Under the pieces are notes generated by a model. It searched no databases, was not told where the DNA came from, and saw only the letters and a list, made by a program, of their open reading frames with translations. Below are positions 17,261 to 24,455 of a stretch of 64,000 bases of DNA, one piece after another. The position numbers were made by a program, and so were the translations under genes. Numbering within the stretch: the stretch's first letter is position 1; every line of letters begins with the position of its first letter. The DNA is taken from contig NZ_KB907078.1 in assembly GCF_000381765.1 (NCBI RefSeq), forward strand, positions 62,001-126,000, given 5' to 3'. Source of the stretch: [Zimmermannella] faecalis ATCC 13722. Its GTDB lineage: Bacteria; Actinomycetota; Actinomycetes; Actinomycetales; Microbacteriaceae.

Positions 17261-18775
17261 CTATCCGGCCAGGATGAACTCGGCCCCGCGCTCGCCGATC
17301 ATCACCGAGGGCGCGTTCGTGTTGCCGCTCGTCACCGACGGCATGACCGACGCGTCGACGACGCGCACGCCCTCGAGGCCGCGCACCTTCAGCGTGCGGG
17401 GGTCGACGACCGCGAGCTCGTCGGTGCCCATGCGACACGTGCCGACCTGGTGGTGGTAGGTCACACAGTTTTTACGCGCGTACGCGGCGATCTCGTCGTC
17501 GGTCTGCACGTCGGGGCCCGGATACACCTCGACCGCACCCCAAGCATCCTTCAGCGGTGCCTGGGCCGCGATCTCGCGGCACTGCTTCACCGAGGCGACG
17601 AGGCTCGCGATGTCCTCGTCGGTCGAGAGCGTTTGCGGGTCGAGGAGGGCGGGCTCGTGCGGATCGTTCGACGCGAGCCGGAACGTGCCGCGCGACGTCG
17701 GGCGCACGAGGCCCGCGTGGAGCGTGAACATGTTCGGCCCAGGCTCCTGGAACTCGCTCACCATCGGCACCGAGAAGTAGATGGGCTGCGTGTCGGGCAC
17801 GTCGCTGCCCTCGCGGAAGGTCGTGAAGTGGTGCATCTGCGACACCGGCTCGTTCGGCTGCCGCTCGGGGATGTCGCGCGTCGTCGTCTGCGCAATGACC
17901 GGCGCGAGCACGTGGTCGTGCAGGTTCTCGCCGACGCCCGGGAGCTCGTGCTTCGTCTCGATGCCAACCTCGGTGAGGTGGTCGCGCGGGCCGATGCCGC
18001 TGAGCAGCAGGATGCGCGGGGAGTCGAGCGCGCCGGCCGACAGGATCACCTCGTCGGCGGTGATCTCCTCGGTGGCGCCGTCGATCTCGGCCTCGACGCC
18101 GGTGACTCGCTCGCCGTCGAGGAGCAGGCGGGTGACCCAGACGCCGGTGCGGATCGTGAGGTCCTCGTGGTCTTTCACGGGGTCGACGTAGGCGCGGTAC
18201 GAACTGAACCGTTCGCCGTCGCGCATCGTGAGCTGCTCCCAGCCGACGCCCTCAATCTCTTCACCGTTGTAGTCGGGGTTCGCGGGCACACCCGCGGCAA
18301 CCGCCGCCTCGTGCATCGACTCGAACAGCGGGCTGTGCTCGTAGCCCGTGTCGGTGACGTCGAGGAGTCCGTCGCGGCCACGCAGATCGCCGCCGACCTG
18401 CGTGTGCTCGATGCGCTTGAAGACGGGCGCGACGTCAGCCCAGCTCCAGCCCTCGGCGCCCTCCCGCTCCCAGCGGTCGAAGTCGCCGTGCGCGCCGCGC
18501 ACCCAGATCGTCGCGTTGAGCGAGTGCGATCCGCCGAGCACCTTGCCTCGCGGCCAGTGCAGCTTGCGGTCGGCAGCCCCGGGCTGCGGGGTCGTGAAAT
18601 AGCCCCAGTCGTCCTTGCTGAGCCAGAGCTCGCCAAGGCGGCCGATGTCCCGGATCGCCGGATTGACGTCCGACCCGCCCGCCTCGAGCAACGTCACCTG
18701 GTGCCCGGCGTCGAGCAGACGGCGAGTGACCACGGAACCGGCCGAGCCCGCTCCCACAACGATGTAGTGCGACAT
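17261..18775 (-). CDS. GMC-family FAD oxidoreductase (choline dehydrogenase-like)
   Basis: A 504-residue glucose-methanol-choline oxidoreductase. The Rossmann motif VVGAGSAGSVV is at the N-terminus, GKVLGGSHSLNATIWVRG follows near residue 80, and the C-terminus carries the catalytic His region YHHQVGTCRMG and DASVMPSVTSGNTNAPSVMIGE. Members oxidise alcohols such as choline, polyethylene glycol or aliphatic alcohols to aldehydes; the substrate here is unclear, and no betaine-aldehyde dehydrogenase lies next to it. ATG at 18775 follows AAGGAG and is preferred over an earlier in-frame start. It has no operon partner. Confidence 0.88.
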   Translation of the reverse strand: MSHYIVVGAGSAGSVVTRRLLDAGHQVTLLEAGGSDVNPAIRDIGRLGELWLSKDDWGYFTTPQPGAADRKLHWPRGKVLGGSHSLNATIWVRGAHGDFDRWEREGAEGWSWADVAPVFKRIEHTQVGGDLRGRDGLLDVTDTGYEHSPLFESMHEAAVAAGVPANPDYNGEEIEGVGWEQLTMRDGERFSSYRAYVDPVKDHEDLTIRTGVWVTRLLLDGERVTGVEAEIDGATEEITADEVILSAGALDSPRILLLSGIGPRDHLTEVGIETKHELPGVGENLHDHVLAPVIAQTTTRDIPERQPNEPVSQMHHFTTFREGSDVPDTQPIYFSVPMVSEFQEPGPNMFTLHAGLVRPTSRGTFRLASNDPHEPALLDPQTLSTDEDIASLVASVKQCREIAAQAPLKDAWGAVEVYPGPDVQTDDEIAAYARKNCVTYHHQVGTCRMGTDELAVVDPRTLKVRGLEGVRVVDASVMPSVTSGNTNAPSVMIGERGAEFILAG

Positions 18776-18980
18776 GTGTACTCCTTGCCTCACGGGCACC
18801 CCCGTTGGTGCTCGTTCCGCTCAGGGTAGGAATACTGACCGAGAAGTCAGGCACAACTGTCGGCAGGATGCGCTTCCGGCCAAGCCTCGTGCACGCGTAA
18901 GCAAGTGGGCGGGTGGGGGGCCGCCGCTCACGGCCGCGCATCCGCCCCACCCTTGCGCCGTGCATCCTGCGCACCTCTTT

Positions 18981-19046
18981 CGCTGACTGACGGCAACTTG
19001 CGCGTTTCCGGGCCGATTCGTAGCGAATTGCCGTCAGGCAGCGGGA
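18981..19046. repeat. 66-bp hairpin repeat, unit 1 of 2
   Basis: CTGACGGCAA (18987-18996) pairs with TTGCCGTCAG (19028-19037). The loop contains CGATTCGTAGCGAA. About 85 percent of the positions match the second unit at 19120-19185, which lies 139 bp downstream in the same orientation. Confidence 0.7.
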
Positions 19047-19119
19047 GTAGTGACCGGAAGGGCAGCGAACGTGAGGGACCTCTCGGTCACGCCCGCGCAT
19101 CCTCCACTCACCCACCACT

Positions 19120-19185
19120 CGCTGACTGACGGGAACTTACGCATTTCGACGCCGATTCGTTGCGAATTGCCGTCAGGCAACGGAA
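19120..19185. repeat. 66-bp hairpin repeat, unit 2 of 2
   Basis: CTGACGGGAA (19126-19135) faces TTGCCGTCAG (19167-19176), with one mismatch in the stem compared with unit 1. The two units differ mainly at scattered single bases, so they look like a duplicated structured element. Confidence 0.7.
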
Positions 19186-19432
19186 GAGGGGCGCCGCGTC
19201 CCGGGCCGTGTCCTGTGGGGTGGTGGAATTTCAGGGGAGCTTGTGTGTCGGCGCTTGCGCGAGCGGCGGTATCGCACGGCGGCCAGCGGTATCGTGCACC
19301 ATGCACCCGGCCACCGCAGGATGCACCCACTCGGCGCAATGCGCCCGCTTGGCCCTCCATCCCCGGACAAGCCACCGGCCCCAGCCCCAAAACTGAGCCT
19401 CTGCTGAATGCCCCTTGCGGTCGGCAGGCGAT

Positions 19433-19451
19433 CGTATATTATTTCGTATAT
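19433..19451 (+). promoter_or_regulatory. CGTATAT direct repeats upstream of hpaG
   Basis: CGTATAT occurs at 19433-19439 and 19445-19451, a 12-bp period, in a locally AT-rich patch about 50 bases before the hpaG start. The patch also supplies -10-like TATATT. It may be the operator of the GntR gene encoded within the hpa operon. Confidence 0.45.
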
Positions 19452-19499
19452 CGGCTGCTCTCCCGCAGCAGCATCGCAGCGACGCGAAGGGAACCGCAC

Positions 19500-20963
19500 A
19501 TGTCCGTCGATTTCACCGACCGCACCAACCGCCCGGGCAAGATCATTGCCCTGCACCTCAACTATCCCTCTCGCATCGCCGAGCGCGGCCGCTCCCCCAA
19601 GTTCCCCGGCTACTTCATCAAGGCCGGCACCTCGATCGCCCAGACCGGCGACACCATCGAGCGCCCGAAGGGCACCGAGCTCCTCGCGTTCGAGGGCGAG
19701 ATCGCCCTCATCGTCGGCGAGACCTGCCGCCGGGTCTCCCCCGAAGACGGCTGGTCGAAGATCTCGGGCATCACGGCCGCGAACGACTGGGGCCTCTACG
19801 ACCTCCGCCACGCCGACAAGGGCTCGAACGTCAAGAACAAGTCGGGCGACGGCTACACGCCGCTCGGCCCCGAGGTGCTCCCGGCCGCCGAGCTCGACCC
19901 GACCGCCCTGCGCATCCGCACCTGGCACAACGGCACCCTCGTGCAAGACGACACGACGGCCGAGCTCGCGTTCCCGTTCGGCCAGCTCGTCGCCGACCTC
20001 TCGCAGCTCATGACGCTCGAGCAGGGCGACATCATCCTCACCGGCACCCCCGCGGGCAGCTCGGTCGCGCAGCCCGGCGACACCCTCGAGGTCGAGGTGG
20101 ATGCGCCGACCGCCGAGGGCGCGCCGACGACCGGCCGCCTCGTCACGAAGGTCGTCGAGTCGGAGCACGAGCTCGCCCCGTTCGGCGCGGAGCCGAAGGT
20201 CGACGAGCTGCAGCGCGAGGAGGCGTGGGGCTCGAAGGCGAAGGCCGGCCTCACCGACCCGCGCGACGTCATCACGCAGGAGCTGCGAGAGAAGGTCGCC
20301 GAGACCGCCGTCGCGACGCTCTGGGCGCAGATGCGCAAGCGCGGTATCACGAACTGCTCGATCGACGGCCCGACGACCAACCACCCGGGCACGCGCATCC
20401 TCGGCTACGCGAAGACGCTGCGCTTCGTGCCGAACCGCGAAGACCTCTTCGCAAAGTTCGGCGGCGGCTTCAACGCGCAGAAGCAGGCGATTGACTCGGT
20501 GCGTCCGGGCGACGTCGTCGTCATGGAGGCCCGCGGCGAGGCCGGCACCGGTACGCTCGGCGACGTGCTCGCCCTGCGCGCCCAGGTGCTCGGCGCGGCC
20601 GGCGTCGTCACCGACGGCGGCGTGCGCGACTCGGCCGCGGTCGCCGAACTCGGCCTGCCCGTCTACTCGAACGGCTCGCACCCCGCGGTGCTCGGCCGCC
20701 GCCACGTGCCGTGGGAGTTCGACGCAACGATCGCCTGCGGCGGCACGACCGTGCAGCCCGGCGACGTGATCGTCGGCGACGACGACGGCGTCATCGTGAT
20801 TCCGCCCCACCTGTTCGAGGAGGTCGTGCACGACGCCTTCGAGCAGGAGCGCCAGGACGCCTGGGTCTTCGACCAGGTCAAGGAGGGCAACAAGGTCGAC
20901 GGCCTGTTCCCGCCGAACGCCGAGTGGAAGGCAAAGTTCGAGGCGTGGAAGGCCGGCGAATGA
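19500..20963 (+). CDS. hpaG: HpaG-like isomerase/decarboxylase: FAH domain fused to RraA-like domain
   Basis: A 487-residue two-domain protein. Residues about 1-225 are a fumarylacetoacetate hydrolase domain (EGEIALIVG supplies the metal-binding Glu-x-Glu, with NDWGLYDLR and ILTGTPAG after). Residues about 265-487 are an RraA-like aldolase/decarboxylase domain (GTGTLGDVLALRA and VTDGGVRD). In the homoprotocatechuate pathway, HpaG decarboxylates and isomerises 5-oxopent-3-ene-1,2,5-tricarboxylate using two FAH domains. Here the second is replaced by RraA, whose family includes oxaloacetate decarboxylases. ATG at 19500 follows GAAGGGA. It heads hpaG-GntR-hpaE-hpaD. Confidence 0.83.
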   Translation: MSVDFTDRTNRPGKIIALHLNYPSRIAERGRSPKFPGYFIKAGTSIAQTGDTIERPKGTELLAFEGEIALIVGETCRRVSPEDGWSKISGITAANDWGLYDLRHADKGSNVKNKSGDGYTPLGPEVLPAAELDPTALRIRTWHNGTLVQDDTTAELAFPFGQLVADLSQLMTLEQGDIILTGTPAGSSVAQPGDTLEVEVDAPTAEGAPTTGRLVTKVVESEHELAPFGAEPKVDELQREEAWGSKAKAGLTDPRDVITQELREKVAETAVATLWAQMRKRGITNCSIDGPTTNHPGTRILGYAKTLRFVPNREDLFAKFGGGFNAQKQAIDSVRPGDVVVMEARGEAGTGTLGDVLALRAQVLGAAGVVTDGGVRDSAAVAELGLPVYSNGSHPAVLGRRHVPWEFDATIACGGTTVQPGDVIVGDDDGVIVIPPHLFEEVVHDAFEQERQDAWVFDQVKEGNKVDGLFPPNAEWKAKFEAWKAGE

Positions 20964-21631
20964 CGACCGCGGTCGAAACCTCCAAAACCCGCCTCGCGCA
21001 CCAGCACCTGCGCCAGCGCATCGCCGACGGCACGTACTCGCCGGGGTTCCGGCTCGTGCTCTCGCAGATCGCGAACGATCTCGGCGTTTCGGTGGTGCCG
21101 GTTCGTGAGGCGATTCGGATGCTCGAGGCCGAGGGGCTCGTCACCTACGTTCACAACGTGGGCGCGCAGGTGTCGTTCCCCGACCCGCACCTCTACCGCA
21201 ACACGATGGAGACGCTCGGCCTCGTCGAGGGCTACGCGACCGCCCTCTCGGCGCCGAAGATCACGCCCGAGGAGCTCGAGCGGGCCGCGGCGATCAACGA
21301 GGAAATGCGGAAGCTCGCCGCCGCCGCATCGTTCGACCCGACCGCCTTCACCGACGCGAACCACCGGTTCCACGACATCCTCCACGCCCACTGCGACAAC
21401 GACCACATCAGCGACCTCGTGCGCCGCGGCTGGGGCCGCCTCGAAGCGATGCGCGAATCCTCGTTCGGCCTCGTGCCGAACCGGGCCGCCGAATCGGTGG
21501 CCGAACACGACCAACTCGTCGACCTCATCCGCGACGGCGCCCCCGCCGCCGAGATCGAGCGAGCCGCCCGCGAGCACCGCCTGCGCACGATGCGCGCCGT
21601 GCTCGAGCAGCAGGGTGACGCGAACGCGTAA
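20960..21631 (+). CDS. GntR-family regulator of the hpa operon (FCD type)
   Basis: A 223-residue FadR-type regulator. The winged helix spans about residues 8-72 (SQIANDLGVSVVPVREAIRMLEAEGLV) and an FCD effector domain follows, with His residues in NHRFHDILHAHC that could bind a metal. The start overlaps the hpaG stop as ATGA, so it is made with the pathway enzymes. It probably senses homoprotocatechuate or a ring-cleavage product. Candidate operators are the CGTATAT repeats before hpaG. It is distinct from the GntR proteins at 1875 and 44485. Confidence 0.85.
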   Translation: MTTAVETSKTRLAHQHLRQRIADGTYSPGFRLVLSQIANDLGVSVVPVREAIRMLEAEGLVTYVHNVGAQVSFPDPHLYRNTMETLGLVEGYATALSAPKITPEELERAAAINEEMRKLAAAASFDPTAFTDANHRFHDILHAHCDNDHISDLVRRGWGRLEAMRESSFGLVPNRAAESVAEHDQLVDLIRDGAPAAEIERAAREHRLRTMRAVLEQQGDANA

Positions 21632-21700
21632 CCCGACCCACCGTATCCACACCCGCACGACACCAACCCGCACCACACCAACCAGCGATTGGACCAGCTC

Positions 21701-23194
21701 ATGACGAACCGTCCCGCAAACCTTCCCGAGCACATTCAGCTCTACATCGATGGCGAGTACGTTGACGCCGCTTCGGGCAAGACGTTCGACTCCATCAACC
21801 CCGCCACGAACGAGACCTACCTGACCACCGCGTCGGGCGACAAGGAAGACGTCGACCGCGCCGTCGCCGCCGCGAAGCGCGCCTTCGACGAGGGCCCCTG
21901 GCCCCGGATGCTCAACCGCGAGCGTTCGCGCATCCTGCACAAGATCGCCGACATCGTCGAGTCGCGCGACGAGCAGCTCGCGCACTGGGAGAGCTGGGAC
22001 TCGGGTCTGCCGATCACGCAGGCGAAGGGCCAGGCGCGTCGCGCCGCCGAGAACTTCCGCTTCTTCGCCGACCTCATCGTCGCGCAGCACGACAACGCGT
22101 TCCGCGTGCCGGGCCGCCAGATGAACTACGTCAACCGCAAGCCGATCGGCGTCGCCGGCCTCATCACGCCCTGGAACGTGCCGTTCATGCAGGAGTCGTG
22201 GAAGCTCGCCCCGGCGATCGCGACCGGCAACACCGTCGTGCTGAAGCCCGCGAGCTACACGCCGCTTTCGGCGTCGCTGTGGCCCGAGATCTTCGCCGAG
22301 GCCGGCCTGCCCGACGGTGTGTTCAACCTCGTGTTCGGTTCGGGCAGCACCGCGGGCGACGCGCTCGTGAAGCACCCCGACGTGCCGCTCATCTCGTTCA
22401 CCGGCGACAGCTCGACCGGTGCGACGCTCTCGACGAACGCCGCCCCGATGCTCAAGGGCCTCTCGCTCGAGCTCGGTGGTAAGAGCCCCGCCGTCGTGTT
22501 CGCCGACGCAGACATCGAGCAGGCGCTCGACGCGACCGTGTTCGGCGTGTTCAGCCTCAACGGCGAACGCTGCACCGCCGGTTCGCGCGTGCTCGTGCAG
22601 CGCGACATCTACGACGACTTCATCGCCCGCTTCGCCGAGCGCGCGAAGAACATCGTCGTCGGCGACCCGAGCGACCCCGCGACCGAGGTCGGCGCGCTCG
22701 TGCACCCGAACCACTTCGACAAGGTGATGGAGTACATCGAGATCGGCAAGGGCGAGGGTCGCCTGCTCGCCGGCGGTGGCCGCCCCGAGAACTTCCCCGA
22801 GGGCACCTACGTCGCCCCGACCGTCTTCGCCGACGTCGCCCCCGACGCCCGCATCTTCCAGGAGGAGATCTTCGGCCCGGTCGTCGCGATCACCCCGTTC
22901 GACACCGAAGAAGAAGCGCTGCAGCTCGCGAACGACACGAAGTACGGCCTCGCCGCCTACGTGTGGACCTCAAACCTCAAGCGCGCCCACAACTTCGCGC
23001 ACCAGATCGAGTCGGGCATGGTGTGGCTCAACTCGAACAACGTGCGCGACCTGCGCACCCCCTTCGGCGGCGTGAAGGCGTCGGGTCTCGGCCGCGAGGG
23101 CGGCTACCGCTCGGTCGACTTCTACACGACGCAGCAGTCGGTGCAGATCACCCTCAACGAGGCCCACAGCCCCCGCTTCGGCGTCGGCCAGTAG
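21701..23194 (+). CDS. hpaE: 5-carboxymethyl-2-hydroxymuconate semialdehyde dehydrogenase
   Basis: A 497-residue NAD-dependent aldehyde dehydrogenase. The general base Glu257 (LELGGKSP) and nucleophile Cys291 (NGERCTAGS) have the normal 34-residue spacing, and the cofactor region TPWNVPFMQ is present. Its position between the hpa regulator and the extradiol dioxygenase points to HpaE, which oxidises the semialdehyde ring-cleavage product to 5-carboxymethyl-2-hydroxymuconate. ATG at 21701 is chosen; an in-frame TTG lies 12 bases upstream and no strong ribosome site decides between them. The gap to the GntR gene is 69 bases. Confidence 0.9.
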   Translation: MTNRPANLPEHIQLYIDGEYVDAASGKTFDSINPATNETYLTTASGDKEDVDRAVAAAKRAFDEGPWPRMLNRERSRILHKIADIVESRDEQLAHWESWDSGLPITQAKGQARRAAENFRFFADLIVAQHDNAFRVPGRQMNYVNRKPIGVAGLITPWNVPFMQESWKLAPAIATGNTVVLKPASYTPLSASLWPEIFAEAGLPDGVFNLVFGSGSTAGDALVKHPDVPLISFTGDSSTGATLSTNAAPMLKGLSLELGGKSPAVVFADADIEQALDATVFGVFSLNGERCTAGSRVLVQRDIYDDFIARFAERAKNIVVGDPSDPATEVGALVHPNHFDKVMEYIEIGKGEGRLLAGGGRPENFPEGTYVAPTVFADVAPDARIFQEEIFGPVVAITPFDTEEEALQLANDTKYGLAAYVWTSNLKRAHNFAHQIESGMVWLNSNNVRDLRTPFGGVKASGLGREGGYRSVDFYTTQQSVQITLNEAHSPRFGVGQ

Positions 23195-23220
23195 CCCAAA
23201 GTTCTAGCAAGGAAGCAGAC

Positions 23221-24363
23221 ATGACCGCATTCAAACCGGAGAACCGCACCTCGGCTGGGTTCTACGTCACCGAAGAGGCGCCGATCACGCCGACGAACCC
23301 CGTCGCGACGCCGAGCGCGCCCGCGCCCGACATCCTCCGCTGCGCCTACATGGAACTCGTCGTCACCGACCTCGCCGCCTCGCGCGAGTTCTACGTCGAC
23401 GTGCTCGGCCTGCACGTGACCGAGGAAGACGACAAGGTGATCTACCTCCGCTCGACCGAGGAGTTCATCCACCACAACCTCGTGCTGCGCCAGGGCCCCG
23501 TCGCCGCGGTCGCCGCGTTCTCGTACCGCGTGCGCTCGGCCGACGACCTCGACCGCGCGGTCGCGTTCTACGAGGAGCTCGGCTGCCGCGTCGAGCGCCG
23601 CCCCGAGGGCTTCACGAAGGGCATCGGCGACTCGGTGCGCGTCGAAGACCCGCTCGGGTTCCCGTACGAGTTCTTCTACGAGACCGACCACGTCGAGCGC
23701 CTCTCGTGGCGCTACGACCTGCAGACGCCGGGCGAGCTCGTGCGCCTCGACCACTTCAACCAGGTGACCCCCGACGTGCCGCGCGCGGTGCGCCACTACC
23801 AGGACCTCGGGTTCCGCGTGACCGAGGACATTCAGGACGCCGAGGGCACCGTGTACGCCGCGTGGATGCGCCGCAAGCCGACCGTGCACGACACGGCGGC
23901 GACCGGTGGCGACGGCCCGCGGATGCACCACGTCGCGTTCGCGACGCACGAGAAGCACAACATTCTCGCGATCTGCGACAAGCTCGGCGCGCTGCGCCGG
24001 TCGGACGCGATTGAGCGCGGCCCGGGCCGCCACGGCGTCTCGAACGCGTTCTACCTCTACCTGCGCGACCCCGACGGCCACCGCGTCGAGATCTACACGC
24101 AGGACTACTACACGGGCGACCCCGACAACCCGGTCGTGACCTGGGATGTGCACGACAACCAGCGCCGCGACTGGTGGGGCAACCCGGTTGTGCCGTCGTG
24201 GTACACCGACGCGTCGCTCGTGCTCGACCTCGACGGAAACCCGCAGCCGGTCGTGGCCCGCACCGACGCATCCGAGATGGCGCAGACCATCGGTGCTGAC
24301 GGCTTCTCGTACACCCGCGAGGGCGACGACGAAAAGGGCTTCAAGCTCGGCAACCAGGTGTAA
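23221..24363 (+). CDS. hpaD: 3,4-dihydroxyphenylacetate 2,3-dioxygenase (type I extradiol)
   Basis: A 380-residue vicinal-oxygen-chelate dioxygenase with two repeated modules. Metal ligands are His178 (RLDHFNQ), His237 (MHHVAF) and Glu290 (HRVEIYTQDY). Their spacings of 59 and 53 residues equal those of the structurally known Brevibacterium fuscum enzyme (His155, His214, Glu267). The enzyme cleaves homoprotocatechuate next to the diol, giving the semialdehyde used by HpaE. It carries an N-terminal extension of about 20 residues relative to that enzyme. ATG at 23221 follows AAGGAAG. The gene ends the first hpa block and is followed by a 64-bp palindrome. Confidence 0.93.
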   Translation: MTAFKPENRTSAGFYVTEEAPITPTNPVATPSAPAPDILRCAYMELVVTDLAASREFYVDVLGLHVTEEDDKVIYLRSTEEFIHHNLVLRQGPVAAVAAFSYRVRSADDLDRAVAFYEELGCRVERRPEGFTKGIGDSVRVEDPLGFPYEFFYETDHVERLSWRYDLQTPGELVRLDHFNQVTPDVPRAVRHYQDLGFRVTEDIQDAEGTVYAAWMRRKPTVHDTAATGGDGPRMHHVAFATHEKHNILAICDKLGALRRSDAIERGPGRHGVSNAFYLYLRDPDGHRVEIYTQDYYTGDPDNPVVTWDVHDNQRRDWWGNPVVPSWYTDASLVLDLDGNPQPVVARTDASEMAQTIGADGFSYTREGDDEKGFKLGNQV

Positions 24364-24384
24364 GCCCGGGCTCCTTTAGCCCCT

Positions 24385-24448
24385 CAGTTGAGTGGTCTCA
24401 AGTTGCTGTTCTGAGCGCTCAGAACAGCAACTTGAGACCACTCAACTG
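24385..24448. terminator. Perfect 64-bp palindrome between convergent genes
   Basis: The two 32-bp arms are exactly complementary with no loop, centred on AGCGCT at 24414-24419. It lies 21 bases after the hpaD stop and 8 bases before the end of the convergent exporter gene, so it likely acts as a bidirectional terminator. A loop-free perfect palindrome of this length is unusual and could form a cruciform. Confidence 0.75.
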
Positions 24449-24455
24449 CGGGTTT

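Larger units (their letters stand above)
18776..19499. other. Long intergenic region with paired 66-bp repeats
   Basis: This 724-base gap separates the divergent GMC gene and hpaG. It contains the two repeats at 18981 and 19120, then a stretch with no convincing reading frame, and the hpaG promoter with CGTATAT direct repeats. I see no RNA gene in it. Confidence 0.6.

Noticed and set aside
15114-17459. A 781-codon open frame on the plus strand
   Set aside because: It is antisense to three genes with clear family motifs, its translation is Arg/Glu/Val-rich without domain-like pattern, and high GC makes such frames common.
18776-19499. Insertion-sequence remnant in the long gap
   Set aside because: No transposase fragment or flanking target duplication was seen; only the two 66-bp repeats.
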